Below are positions 24,749 through 33,060 of a stretch of DNA of 64,000 nucleotides, piece after piece; the stretch's first letter is position 1; each line of letters starts with the position of its first letter. The notes below the pieces were generated by a model. The model was not told the DNA's origin. It ran no database searches and saw nothing but the letters and a program-made list of their open reading frames with translations. The DNA is taken from NCBI RefSeq assembly GCF_031928785.1, contig NZ_JARQAL010000002.1; one strand, 5' to 3'. Both the position numbers and the translations under genes were made by a program. The stretch is from Enterococcus_C asini_A. Lineage in GTDB: Bacteria; Bacillota; Bacilli; Lactobacillales; Enterococcaceae.

Positions 24749-26485
24749 GTGGAGAAGCTGAGCTATCAAGCATTGTATCGGGTGTGGCGCTCCCAGCGTT
24801 TTGAGGATGTGGTGGGTCAAAAAGCCATCACCCAAACGTTAAAAAACGCCGTTAGTCAAAATCAAATCTCCCATGCCTATTTATTTACTGGTCCTCGGGG
24901 AACGGGGAAGACCAGTGCTGCCAAAATTTTTGCCAAGGCAATTAACTGTCCCAATAGTCACGATGGGGAGCCTTGTAACGAATGTGAAATGTGTAAAGCC
25001 ATTACGGCAGGCAAACAAGAAGATGTAATCGAAATTGATGCCGCTTCTAATAATGGAGTAGACGAGATTCGTTTTATTACAGATCGAGCAAAATATGCGC
25101 CTACGCAAGCCAAATACAAAGTTTATATTATTGATGAAGTTCATATGCTTTCCACTGGGGCTTTTAATGCGCTGTTAAAGACATTGGAAGAACCCCAAGA
25201 GAGTCTGGTCTTTATTTTAGCTACCACGGAGCCCCACAAGATTCCGGCGACGATTATTTCACGGACACAGCGATTTGACTTTAAACGAATTGATACCAAA
25301 GATATCGCGGAACACTTGGCCTTTATCTTAGGAAAAATTGATGTGCCCTATGAAGAGGAAGCCTTAAAAGTCATCGCCCAAGCTGCTGAAGGGGGCATGC
25401 GGGATGCTTTAAGTATGCTGGATCAAGCAATTTCCTTTGCTGAAGGCAAGGTGACCATGAAAGATGTGATGGAAGTCACCGGCAGTCTGAGCTACGAGCG
25501 CATGGATCAGTTTATGGGGGCTTGTTGGCAAGAAGAGACTGCTACGGCCTTAGCAGATTTAGATGAGATGTTAGCCAGTGGCAAAGAAGCCCGGCGTCTG
25601 CTGGAAAATCTCTTAGTTTATTGCCGTGATCTTTTGCTGTATCAAAAAGCTCCTCAGTTATTAACCGAAAAAAATGGGTATTTAACAGAAGGGTTTAAAC
25701 AACTGGCAAAAGAAGTTTCCAGCAAGCAACTTTTTTATTGGATCAAGCAACTAAATGAAACTCAAAATGAAATTCGCTTTACCAATAGTCCTCGTATTTA
25801 TTTGGAAGTAGCGGCAGTGAAACTTTGCAGCCGACAATCATCTGCTACCACTGCTGGCGGAAATAGTGATGAAGCCCGTGAGCTGGTGCAAAATTTGCAA
25901 CAGCAAGTCAATCAATTGATTCATGAAATCAATGAGTTGAAGAAAAATCCGCCAGTAAAAGCGACACCGATAGCCACTAGTTCTAGCGCTACCAGCACTA
26001 AAACAAGTAAATACCGCTTGCCAAAAGAACGGGTTTATCGCGTTTTGGAACAAGCTACTAATGAAGATGTCACCAAGGTGCGAGAAGTGTGGGAAGAATT
26101 ATTAACCATGTTTGATTCTTTGCAAAAAGGTCTCTTGCGCAATACTCAAATTAAAGCGGCAGGACCTCAAGGCTTGGTTTTGTCCTTTGAAGCAGAAATG
26201 GTTTGCCAAAAAGCTTCTGAAGATGAGCAGTTGGCTTTGATGATTTCCAATCATATGAGTCGCCTGATTTCTGGCTATGCTCCGGAAATTGTCTTCATAC
26301 CAGAATCTGCTTGGCTAAGCTTAAGACAAGGCTACTTGCAACAAAGAAAAGCTCGTTTGAACGAGGCAAATGGTGAAGTTCAACTTCCAGAAAAAGAAAA
26401 ACAAGAAGCAACAGCGACACCAGAACCACTTGTGGAAAAAGCCCAAGAATTTTTTGGGGATTTAACCAGTATTGTAAACGACTAA
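24749..26485 (+). CDS. dnaX: DNA polymerase III subunit gamma/tau
   Basis: Clamp-loader ATPase. Walker A GPRGTGKTSAAK (near 46), the four-Cys zinc site (CPNSHDGEPCNECEMC, near 66-81), Walker B IIDEVHML and the SRC-like sensor ISRTQRF are present; the tail after ~375 is the Firmicute-type tau region. The printed start is GTG 24749, which lies directly on AAAGGGAG; CTG at 24758 has ideal spacing and gives a protein beginning SYQALYRVWR after the initiator, as relatives do. First gene of a run with ybaB, recR and tmk. Confidence 0.94.
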   Translation: MEKLSYQALYRVWRSQRFEDVVGQKAITQTLKNAVSQNQISHAYLFTGPRGTGKTSAAKIFAKAINCPNSHDGEPCNECEMCKAITAGKQEDVIEIDAASNNGVDEIRFITDRAKYAPTQAKYKVYIIDEVHMLSTGAFNALLKTLEEPQESLVFILATTEPHKIPATIISRTQRFDFKRIDTKDIAEHLAFILGKIDVPYEEEALKVIAQAAEGGMRDALSMLDQAISFAEGKVTMKDVMEVTGSLSYERMDQFMGACWQEETATALADLDEMLASGKEARRLLENLLVYCRDLLLYQKAPQLLTEKNGYLTEGFKQLAKEVSSKQLFYWIKQLNETQNEIRFTNSPRIYLEVAAVKLCSRQSSATTAGGNSDEARELVQNLQQQVNQLIHEINELKKNPPVKATPIATSSSATSTKTSKYRLPKERVYRVLEQATNEDVTKVREVWEELLTMFDSLQKGLLRNTQIKAAGPQGLVLSFEAEMVCQKASEDEQLALMISNHMSRLISGYAPEIVFIPESAWLSLRQGYLQQRKARLNEANGEVQLPEKEKQEATATPEPLVEKAQEFFGDLTSIVND

Positions 26486-26505
26486 TTGAAAGTGAGTGAA
26501 GCAAC

Positions 26506-26820
26506 ATGATGCGTGGAATGGGAAACATGCAAGGCATGATGAAACAAGTGCAAAAAATGCAAAAAGAAATGGTGAAAGCTCAAGAAGCTTTAAATGAAAA
26601 AGAATTTGTCGGGGAAGCGACGAATGGTTATGCCAAAGCGACTTTCACCGGCAATCGGAAAATGATTAATTTGGAGCTGGCCCCTGAGATTATTGATCCT
26701 GAAGACAATGAAATGCTTCAAGACTTAGTAATGATGGCAGTCAATGATGCCTTAAGCCAAATTGATAGCGAAACAGAAAAAACAATGGGGAAATACACCA
26801 AAGGCATGCCGGGATTCTAA
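26506..26820 (+). CDS. YbaB/EbfC nucleoid-associated protein
   Basis: 104-residue DNA-binding protein found between dnaX and recR in most bacteria. Met-rich N-terminus (MRGMGNMQGMMKQVQKMQKE) leads into a helix, then ATFTGNRKMINLELAPEII beta strands and a C-terminal helix. It forms dimers that bind DNA; its exact role in recombination or gene expression is unsettled. The second ATG (26509) is an equally good start. Confidence 0.93.
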   Translation: MMRGMGNMQGMMKQVQKMQKEMVKAQEALNEKEFVGEATNGYAKATFTGNRKMINLELAPEIIDPEDNEMLQDLVMMAVNDALSQIDSETEKTMGKYTKGMPGF

Positions 26821-26868
26821 AATCCGGCAGTCTGTACCCAGTGCACCAACAAAGGAGGGCAAGGCTTG

Positions 26869-27465
26869 ATGCAATACCCAGAGCCCATTGCAAAGTTAAT
26901 TGATAGTTATACCAAACTGCCGGGAATTGGACAAAAAACCGCCACTCGATTGGCTTTTTATACCATTGACATGAAAGAAGAAGTGGTTAACGAATTTGCC
27001 AAATCTCTCTTAAGTGTGAAGCGAGATCTGCATTTTTGTAGTGTTTGTGGCAATATTACCGAAGAAGATCCTTGTGAAATCTGTCGAGATACCACCAGAG
27101 ACCGCAGTACCATTCTCGTGGTAGAAGAACCCAAAGATGTGATGGCTTTAGAAAAAATGCGGGAATACCATGGGTTGTATCATGTGTTAGGCGGTGTCTT
27201 AAGTCCTATGGAAGGTACCGGCCCAGAAGATATTAATATTCCGGCTTTAATTAAACGACTACACGACGATGCGGTACAAGAAGTGATCATTGCGACCAAT
27301 GCCACAACCGAAGGGGAAGCCACAGCTATGTACTTGTCCCGTTTGATTAAACCAGCAGGGATTAAAGTTACCCGTTTGGCCCATGGTTTAGCTGTAGGTA
27401 GTGACATTGAATACGCCGATGAAGTCACTTTGCTAAAAGCGGTGGAAGGCCGGCGGGAACTATAG
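26869..27465 (+). CDS. recR: Recombination mediator RecR
   Basis: Recombinational repair protein that works with RecO and RecF to load RecA. Helix-hairpin-helix (KLPGIGQKTATRLAF), a Cys4 zinc finger (CSVCGNITEEDPCEIC, near 57-72) and a Toprim domain (ILVVEEPKDVMALE) are intact. ATG 26869 gives the family start MQYPEPIAKLIDSY; a TTG one codon earlier is less likely. AAAGGAGGG lies upstream. Confidence 0.96.
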   Translation: MQYPEPIAKLIDSYTKLPGIGQKTATRLAFYTIDMKEEVVNEFAKSLLSVKRDLHFCSVCGNITEEDPCEICRDTTRDRSTILVVEEPKDVMALEKMREYHGLYHVLGGVLSPMEGTGPEDINIPALIKRLHDDAVQEVIIATNATTEGEATAMYLSRLIKPAGIKVTRLAHGLAVGSDIEYADEVTLLKAVEGRREL

Positions 27466-27521
27466 TTTTTGTGCATTTATTTTTTTTCTAGTACAATAGA
27501 GACAAGAGTGGAGGACATGTG

Positions 27522-28163
27522 GTGAACGGATTGTTTATTACCATAGAAGGACCAGACGGCGCGGGTAAAACTAGCGTCATCAACGAGCTTTACCCAAGGC
27601 TTCAATTGATTGCGAAAAAAGGGATCGTGAAAACCCGGGAACCCGGGGGTGTGAAAATATCGGAGAAAATTCGCAAAATCATTTTGGATCCCAAAAACGA
27701 AGAGATGGATGAACGCACAGAGGCCTTATTGTATGCGGCAGCGCGACGACAACATTTAGTAGAAGTTATCTTACCCGCTTTAAGTGCTGGAAAAATCGTG
27801 ATTTGTGATCGTTTTGTAGATAGTTCACTGGCTTATCAAGGCGCTGGTCGCCGGATTGGGATGCCGGAAATTCGCAAAATCAATGAATTTGCCATTGAAG
27901 GCACTAAACCGGACTTCACTTTGTATTTAGATGTGGATTCTGATACCGGCTTAAAGCGGATTGAAAGTGCTCATTCTGGTCGTCAAGTGGACCGCTTGGA
28001 AACGGAAAGTTTAGAATTTCATCAACGGGTCCGCCATGCCTATTTAAAATTGGCAGAAGAAGAACCCATCCGGATTCACAAAGTAGATGCCCGGATGCCG
28101 TTGACTGATGTGGTGGAAGCAAGTTTTACCGCCATTACGGAAAGTTATCCCCAGTTCTTTTAA
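27522..28163 (+). CDS. tmk: Thymidylate kinase
   Basis: Phosphorylates dTMP to dTDP. P-loop EGPDGAGKTS at residues ~8-17, the DR(F/Y) motif in CDRFVDSSLAYQGAG (near 92) and the lid region GRQVDRLE. 213 residues. The start is GTG 27522 (GGAGG seven bases upstream), giving MNGLFITIEG. Its position between recR and darA is conserved in Firmicutes. Confidence 0.95.
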   Translation: MNGLFITIEGPDGAGKTSVINELYPRLQLIAKKGIVKTREPGGVKISEKIRKIILDPKNEEMDERTEALLYAAARRQHLVEVILPALSAGKIVICDRFVDSSLAYQGAGRRIGMPEIRKINEFAIEGTKPDFTLYLDVDSDTGLKRIESAHSGRQVDRLETESLEFHQRVRHAYLKLAEEEPIRIHKVDARMPLTDVVEASFTAITESYPQFF

Positions 28164-28183
28164 GTAAAAAAGGAGGAATTGAT

Positions 28184-28513
28184 ATGAAACTAATTATGGC
28201 GATTGTCCAAGATAAAGATAGCAACCGTTTAGCTAACGAATTCATCGATGCCAATATTCGAGCAACCAAATTGTCTTCAACCGGGGGCTTTTTAAAAGCC
28301 GGTAACAGTACTTTTATTATTGGGATTGACGACAATCGGGTCACAGAAGCCTTGGAATTAATCAAAAAAACTTGTCAATCTCGCAAACAATACGTTTCAA
28401 CGCCTATGTCTCTCGATATTTCCTTAGATGGTCAAGTGCCTTATCCTGTGGAAGTGGAAGTGGGGGGCGCTACGGTATTTGTTTTACCAGTGGAAGGATT
28501 CCATCAATATTAA
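28184..28513 (+). CDS. darA: Cyclic-di-AMP receptor DarA/PstA (PII-like)
   Basis: 109-residue trimeric PII-like protein that binds c-di-AMP. Diagnostic pieces are MKLIMAIVQDKDSNRL, ATKLSSTGGFLKAGNSTF (nucleotide-binding loop) and the C-terminal GGATVFVLPVEGFHQ. It lies between tmk and holB as in Bacillus, Listeria and Staphylococcus. Downstream partners are not well known. Confidence 0.95.
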   Translation: MKLIMAIVQDKDSNRLANEFIDANIRATKLSSTGGFLKAGNSTFIIGIDDNRVTEALELIKKTCQSRKQYVSTPMSLDISLDGQVPYPVEVEVGGATVFVLPVEGFHQY

Positions 28514-28525
28514 GAGGAGCGCGCT

Positions 28526-29464
28526 ATGGAAAATTTTTTAGCCCAACACCAGTCGCTAGTCTTCTCCCAAATGAAAAAAAGTGTGGAGCATGGGCGTTTG
28601 GCCCATGCTTATCTTTTTGAAGGGGACAAAGGCGTCGGCAAACACGAGATGAGTCTTTGGCTTGCCAAGCGCTTGTTTTGTACCCAAGTGGTGGATAATG
28701 AACCTTGTAATCAATGCAATAATTGTCTGCGAATTGCTCAAGGGGAACATCCCAACGTCTGGCAGATTAAGCCTGAGGGGCAATCGATTAAAGTGGACCA
28801 AATCCGCCGACTACAACAAGAATTTATTCGTTCTGGCTTCGAATCTCGTCTGCAATTTTTCACGATTTCTCAAGCAGATACCATGAATAGCAGTGCGGCC
28901 AACAGTTTATTGAAATTTCTAGAAGAGCCGGCGGGGAGTTTTGTAGCCATTTTGGAAACTGACAGTCCAGGAAAAATTTTGCCGACGATTCAATCCCGCT
29001 GCCAAATTTTGCATTTTGCTCCTTTAAATCCCCTGGAACTTACTCGACGACTAGAAGCTCAAGGCATTGCCAAAGACTCGGCAAAATTACTGGCGGCTTT
29101 AACGAATAGTTACCAAAAAGCAGTTGAAATCTCTCAAGATGAATGGTTTAATGAGGCTAAGGCTGCCATCGGTCAATGGTACCTTTATTTAAGCAAAGAT
29201 GATTTATTGGCCTTTGTCTATGTACAAAAAAAATTGACTGCTTTGGCCAAAGAAAAAGATCGACAAAACTTGCTTTTACAAATGTTAATGGAGCAGTTTC
29301 GCCAAGAACGGCAAAAATTATTGGCAGAATCGGGGGCTTCTTTAGTAGAAAATACCCGGCGCATGGAATTGTTATTGGCTGCGGAGCAAAAATTGGCTGC
29401 CAATGTCTCTTTCCAAAACGTTTGTGAGCAGTTTGTTCTTAGAGTGATGAATCAAAAGGGATAA
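28526..29464 (+). CDS. holB: DNA polymerase III subunit delta'
   Basis: Clamp-loader subunit, 312 residues. It has the AAA+ fold with GDKGVGKHEMS (P-loop remnant), the zinc site CTQVVDNEPCNQCNNC, SSAANSLLKFLEEP and the SRC motif in TIQSRCQ. Delta' needs no ATPase activity itself. It is 12 bases after darA and 25 before ricT. Confidence 0.94.
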   Translation: MENFLAQHQSLVFSQMKKSVEHGRLAHAYLFEGDKGVGKHEMSLWLAKRLFCTQVVDNEPCNQCNNCLRIAQGEHPNVWQIKPEGQSIKVDQIRRLQQEFIRSGFESRLQFFTISQADTMNSSAANSLLKFLEEPAGSFVAILETDSPGKILPTIQSRCQILHFAPLNPLELTRRLEAQGIAKDSAKLLAALTNSYQKAVEISQDEWFNEAKAAIGQWYLYLSKDDLLAFVYVQKKLTALAKEKDRQNLLLQMLMEQFRQERQKLLAESGASLVENTRRMELLLAAEQKLAANVSFQNVCEQFVLRVMNQKG

Positions 29465-29489
29465 TTGAGATAGATAGGGGGATTTGCCG

Positions 29490-30320
29490 ATGGAAGTTGT
29501 GGGTGTGCGTTTTCGAGAATCCGGACACATTTATTACTATGCACCACAAAAAGCGGATTATCGCTATGATGAGCAAGTAATTGTGGAATCCCAACAAGCA
29601 AAGATGTTGGCAAAAGTGGCGATTCCCAAATTAGATATTGATAAAAAGGATTTACCTAAAGAGGTCTTACCGATTTTACATAAGGCTAGTGAGCAAGAGA
29701 TTCAAAGGGCTTATAGTAATGAGCAAGATGCTAAAGAAGCTATGGTAATTGGCAAGAAAAAAATTCGTGATCGTAACCTTGAAATGAAGTTAGTCGGAGT
29801 GGAATACACGCTAGACCGTAGTCGCATGATTTTTTATTTTACGGCGGATGGCCGGGTAGATTTTCGGGAGTTAGTCAAAGATTTAGCTGGGGAATTTCGA
29901 ACCCGGATTGAATTGCGGCAAATTGGTGTGCGAGATGAAGCCAAGCTCTTAGGAGGCTTAGGGCCTTGTGGGCGGCCATTGTGTTGCTCAACATTTTTAG
30001 GAGATTTTATTCCGGTTTCCATTAAAATGGCCAAAGATCAAGGGCTGTCTTTAAATCCTACGAAGATTTCCGGACTTTGTGGCCGTTTGATGTGTTGTTT
30101 GAAATATGAAAACGACGAATATGAAGTAGCCAAAAAGGAAATGCCCGATTACGGTAAAGAGATTGTCACACCAGATGGTAAAGGGCGAGTCGTGGGACTA
30201 AACTTGCTCAGTCGGATTGTGCGGGTGCGTTTAGTAGGACGCGAATCCCCAGTGGAATACCTGTACAGTGAGTTAAAAGCCTTTAAAGAACAAGCCAAAG
30301 CAGGTGAGTTACATGGATAA
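29490..30320 (+). CDS. ricT: PSP1-domain protein RicT (YaaT)
   Basis: 277-residue protein of the stage 0 sporulation YaaT family. In Bacillus the Ric (Y) complex RicA-RicF-RicT carries Fe-S clusters and promotes RNase Y-dependent RNA maturation. The PSP1 domain includes LLGGLGPCGRPLCCSTFL and SGLCGRLMCCLKYEN, with the cysteines expected for cluster binding. ATG 29490 gives MEVVGVRFRE; it is preferred to the upstream TTG. It overlaps yabA by eight bases. Confidence 0.93.
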   Translation: MEVVGVRFRESGHIYYYAPQKADYRYDEQVIVESQQAKMLAKVAIPKLDIDKKDLPKEVLPILHKASEQEIQRAYSNEQDAKEAMVIGKKKIRDRNLEMKLVGVEYTLDRSRMIFYFTADGRVDFRELVKDLAGEFRTRIELRQIGVRDEAKLLGGLGPCGRPLCCSTFLGDFIPVSIKMAKDQGLSLNPTKISGLCGRLMCCLKYENDEYEVAKKEMPDYGKEIVTPDGKGRVVGLNLLSRIVRVRLVGRESPVEYLYSELKAFKEQAKAGELHG

Positions 30321-30660
30321 GCGAGAACTCTATGACGGCTTAGCCAAACTGGAGGAAGATTTGAAGAATTCCTTTGGACAACTCTCAGACATGAAAGCCG
30401 CTTTGCAAGAAATCGTGGAAAAGAATACGACATTGGAGTTGGAAAATCAAAAACTGCGGGAATATTTACAAGAACTGGAGCGGGAAAATGCACCGGTTCC
30501 CAGTGAAACCAAGCAGGAAATGTCCAAATCACGGATGAACTTAGGCAAAATCTACGAAGATGGCTTCCATATTTGTCGCGAGTCTTATGGCGCCCGTCGT
30601 GAAAACGATGAGCAGTGTGTCTTTTGTTTAGAAGTCTTGTATCGAGAAAGTCAAAATTAG
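30313..30660 (+). CDS. yabA: Replication initiation control protein YabA
   Basis: Binds DnaA and the DnaN clamp to restrain re-initiation. 115 residues: an N-terminal coiled coil (LYDGLAKLEEDLKNSFGQL ... LENQKLREYLQ) and a C-terminal zinc cluster domain (FHICRESYGARRENDEQC then VFC). ATG 30313 overlaps the end of ricT, indicating coupled translation. It is followed by a terminator-like hairpin before rsmI. Confidence 0.93.
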   Translation: MDKRELYDGLAKLEEDLKNSFGQLSDMKAALQEIVEKNTTLELENQKLREYLQELERENAPVPSETKQEMSKSRMNLGKIYEDGFHICRESYGARRENDEQCVFCLEVLYRESQN

Positions 30661-30662
30661 GA

Positions 30663-30697
30663 AGAGTCCCACAATTGTGGGGGCTCTTTTTTTGAAA
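30663..30697 (+). terminator. Terminator between yabA and rsmI
   Basis: AGAGTCCCACAATTGTGGGGGCTCT hairpin read as arms AGAGTCCCAC/GTGGGGGCTCT followed by seven T residues; probably partial, since the rsmI ribosome site follows within ten bases. Confidence 0.75.
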
Positions 30698-30709
30698 AGA
30701 GGAAAGTAC

Positions 30710-31576
30710 ATGGAAATCCAACAGAGTTTTAAAGGAAATCAGGAAGTGGGCTGTCTGTATTTAGTTCCCACACCCATTGGGAACTTAGAAGATATGAGTG
30801 TTCGAGGTGTGAAGTGCTTACAGACAGTGGATTTAATTGCTGCTGAAGATACCCGAAATACACAAAAACTGTTGAATCACTTTGAAATTACCACCCCGCA
30901 AAAAAGTTTACATGAGCATAATTTTAAAGAACGGATTCCTCAGTTGTTGGCCTTGTTACAAGGAGGAAAAGATATCGCTCAAGTATCTGATGCCGGGATG
31001 CCTTCCATTAGTGATCCGGGTCATGAATTGGTGTTGGCTTGTTTGGCGGAAAAAATTAAAGTGATCGCGTTACCAGGCCCTACTGCAGGGCTAACCGCAT
31101 TATTGGCTTCTGGGTTAAGCCCGCAGCCAAATTATTTCTATGGTTTCTTACCACGGAAAAAAAATGAACAAAAAGCCGTGCTCGCTTCTTTATATGCCCA
31201 AGAAGCTACCTTGATTTTTTACGAATCTCCTCATCGGGTGAAAGAAACATTGGCCAATATGCAAACGGTCTTTGGCGAACGACAGGCGGTGATTTGCCGA
31301 GAGCTAACCAAACTTCATGAGGAATATTTACGGGGAACTTTTAGCGAGCTATTGGCTTATTTAGATGAGCGAGAGTTAAAAGGGGAGTGCTGTTTATTAG
31401 TGGCGGGGAATAGCCAACCAGAGGAACAGCAAGAAATGAAAGAAATCAGTGTGAAAGAAGAAGTTCAATCTTTGATCGATCAAGGAATGAAACCTAATGC
31501 AGCAATTAAAACAGTAGCCCAACGCCGTTCGAGAAAGAAACAAGAAATTTATCAAGAATATCATGAATTGACTTAG
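30710..31576 (+). CDS. rsmI: 16S rRNA (cytidine-1402 2'-O)-methyltransferase
   Basis: Tetrapyrrole-methylase-fold enzyme that 2'-O-methylates C1402 of 16S rRNA with S-adenosylmethionine. The family motifs LVPTPIGNLEDMS, AAEDTRNTQKLL, SDAGMPSISDPGHELV and ALPGPTA appear in order. 288 residues from ATG 30710 (AGAGGAAA upstream). It closes the dnaX-to-rsmI housekeeping run and ends at a terminator. Confidence 0.95.
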   Translation: MEIQQSFKGNQEVGCLYLVPTPIGNLEDMSVRGVKCLQTVDLIAAEDTRNTQKLLNHFEITTPQKSLHEHNFKERIPQLLALLQGGKDIAQVSDAGMPSISDPGHELVLACLAEKIKVIALPGPTAGLTALLASGLSPQPNYFYGFLPRKKNEQKAVLASLYAQEATLIFYESPHRVKETLANMQTVFGERQAVICRELTKLHEEYLRGTFSELLAYLDERELKGECCLLVAGNSQPEEQQEMKEISVKEEVQSLIDQGMKPNAAIKTVAQRRSRKKQEIYQEYHELT

Positions 31577-31602
31577 TCTCAGCCTTGGCTGGGGCTTTTT
31601 TA
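31575..31602 (+). terminator. Terminator of rsmI
   Basis: CTCAGCC/GGCTGGG hairpin (with TT loop) and a T-run right after the stop. Confidence 0.75.
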
Positions 31603-31619
31603 TGTCATAAAATCTCACA
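31603..31619. promoter_or_regulatory. GlnR/TnrA box 1 upstream of amtB
   Basis: TGTCA-N7-TCACA, a full match to TGTNA-N7-TNACA. It is centred about 143 bases before the amtB ATG. Confidence 0.7.
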
Positions 31620-31687
31620 TAAAAAGAGACGAATTTTCAGAAAGTTTTGAAAAATAGCGAAAAACTCTAGAAAACTCTAAAATATCG

Positions 31688-31704
31688 TGTTACTATTTCT
31701 CCCA
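31688..31704. promoter_or_regulatory. GlnR/TnrA box 2 overlapping the amtB -10
   Basis: TGTTA-N7-TCCCA, one mismatch to TGTNA-N7-TNACA. It overlaps TGTTACTAT, the probable extended -10 of amtB, and its centre is 85 bases (about eight helical turns) from box 1. Confidence 0.5.
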
Positions 31705-31753
31705 TAAGGAAAACCTGTCTGGACAGCAGGTGGACAAAAAAGGAGGAGTTTTG

Positions 31754-32968
31754 ATGGACACAGGAAATATTGGCTTTATGATACTTTGTACTGGGTTGGT
31801 TTTTGTAATGACACCGGCGTTGGCATTTTTCTACGGTGGGTTGTCTCAGAAAAAGAATTTATTGAACACCATGATGATGGTGATTGTCACCATGGGCTTA
31901 GCCTCACTGTTGTGGATTATTATCGGTTATAGCCTAGCCTTTAGTGGGGACAATCCTTTTATCGGGAACTTGGACAAGTTGTTTTTCAATGGTGTCTCCA
32001 GTGAGGCTTCTTCTGGTTTGCCAGAAGGATTGTTTGCCGCTTTCCAAATGATGTTTGTGCTGATTACTACGGCGATTCTAACTGGAGCCGTTGCCGGGCG
32101 GATGCGTTTTTCTGCATTATTGGTATTTTTAACCGGCTGGATTATCTTGGTCTATGCTCCTATTGCTCACATGGTCTGGGGCGGTGGTTTCTTGGATCAA
32201 ATCGGTTCCATCGACTTTGCCGGGGGAAATGTGGTGCATATCAGTTCCGGGATTTCTGGTTTGGTTTTAGCCGCAGTTTTGGGCCAGCGCAAAGAAAGTG
32301 AAAATTCAAGTTTCACACCCCATAACGTTCCCTTTGTGGTATTAGGAACAGGGCTTTTGTGGTTAGGCTGGTTTGGTTTTAACGCCGGCTCTGCTTTAGC
32401 GGCGGATGGATTAGCAGTCCATGCCCTGTTAACCACTAATACCGCAGCGGCGGCCGGGATGATGTCGTGGATGATGTTAGAATGGGTGGTAAAAGGAAAG
32501 CCGAGCATTGTTGGTTCTTGTACAGGGGCAGTCGTTGGCTTAGTAGCGATTACTCCTGGTGCCGGTTTTGTTTCCATTGGTTCGGCTTTGATTGCCGGCT
32601 TACTCGTATCGCCTCTTTGCTTTTACGGTACTCGCTTTGTAAAAGAAAAACTTGGCTGTGATGACGCCTTAGATGCTTTTGGTTGTCACGGAATTGGCGG
32701 GATTTTCGGTGGTCTGCTTACTGGAATCTTAGCAGATCCAACTATCGGGGGCGAAACAGGGCTACTCTTTGGTGGGGTGGACTTGTTTGTAGCTCAAATT
32801 TTGAGCATTCTCTTTACCATCCTCTTTGCCGGGGGCGTGAGTTTTGTTTTAATTACGCTGATTAAGAAATTTATGGCCATTCGCGTTTCTACTTCTCAGG
32901 AAGAAAAAGGGCTGGATTATTCTTTACACAATGAACAAGCGTATCAAGATTTGTTAAGTAATGATTAA
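31754..32968 (+). CDS. amtB: Ammonium transporter
   Basis: Eleven-helix Amt/Rh channel for ammonium uptake in the cell membrane, 404 residues. Conserved parts include FYGGLSQKKNLLNTMM, TTAILTGAVAGRMRF, the twin-His pore residues in VVHISSGISGL and AFGCHGIGGIFGGLLTGI, and GWFGFNAGSALAA. ATG 31754 follows AAGGAGG. No glnK (PII) gene follows, unlike the Bacillus nrgAB pair. Two GlnR-type boxes upstream indicate nitrogen control. Confidence 0.95.
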   Translation: MDTGNIGFMILCTGLVFVMTPALAFFYGGLSQKKNLLNTMMMVIVTMGLASLLWIIIGYSLAFSGDNPFIGNLDKLFFNGVSSEASSGLPEGLFAAFQMMFVLITTAILTGAVAGRMRFSALLVFLTGWIILVYAPIAHMVWGGGFLDQIGSIDFAGGNVVHISSGISGLVLAAVLGQRKESENSSFTPHNVPFVVLGTGLLWLGWFGFNAGSALAADGLAVHALLTTNTAAAAGMMSWMMLEWVVKGKPSIVGSCTGAVVGLVAITPGAGFVSIGSALIAGLLVSPLCFYGTRFVKEKLGCDDALDAFGCHGIGGIFGGLLTGILADPTIGGETGLLFGGVDLFVAQILSILFTILFAGGVSFVLITLIKKFMAIRVSTSQEEKGLDYSLHNEQAYQDLLSND

Positions 32969-32974
32969 AAATGG

Positions 32975-33006
32975 AGGCAGGGACGCGATTGACGCCCTGC
33001 CTTTCT
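32975..33006 (+). terminator. Terminator of amtB
   Basis: GGCAGGG/CCCTGCC hairpin followed by TTTCTT. Confidence 0.7.
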
Positions 33007-33009
33007 TAC

Positions 33010-33038
33010 TTGTTTCAGAACGTCTGTTTGGGTATAAT
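33010..33038 (+). promoter_or_regulatory. dinB promoter with LexA-type operator in the spacer
   Basis: TTGTTT, 17 bases, TATAAT. Inside the spacer, 33018-33029 reads GAACGTCTGTTT, which fits the Gram-positive SOS box GAAC-N4-GTTY. LexA bound here would block polymerase. Confidence 0.6.
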
Positions 33039-33060
33039 GTAAGGGAGCAGGAGGGATGAG

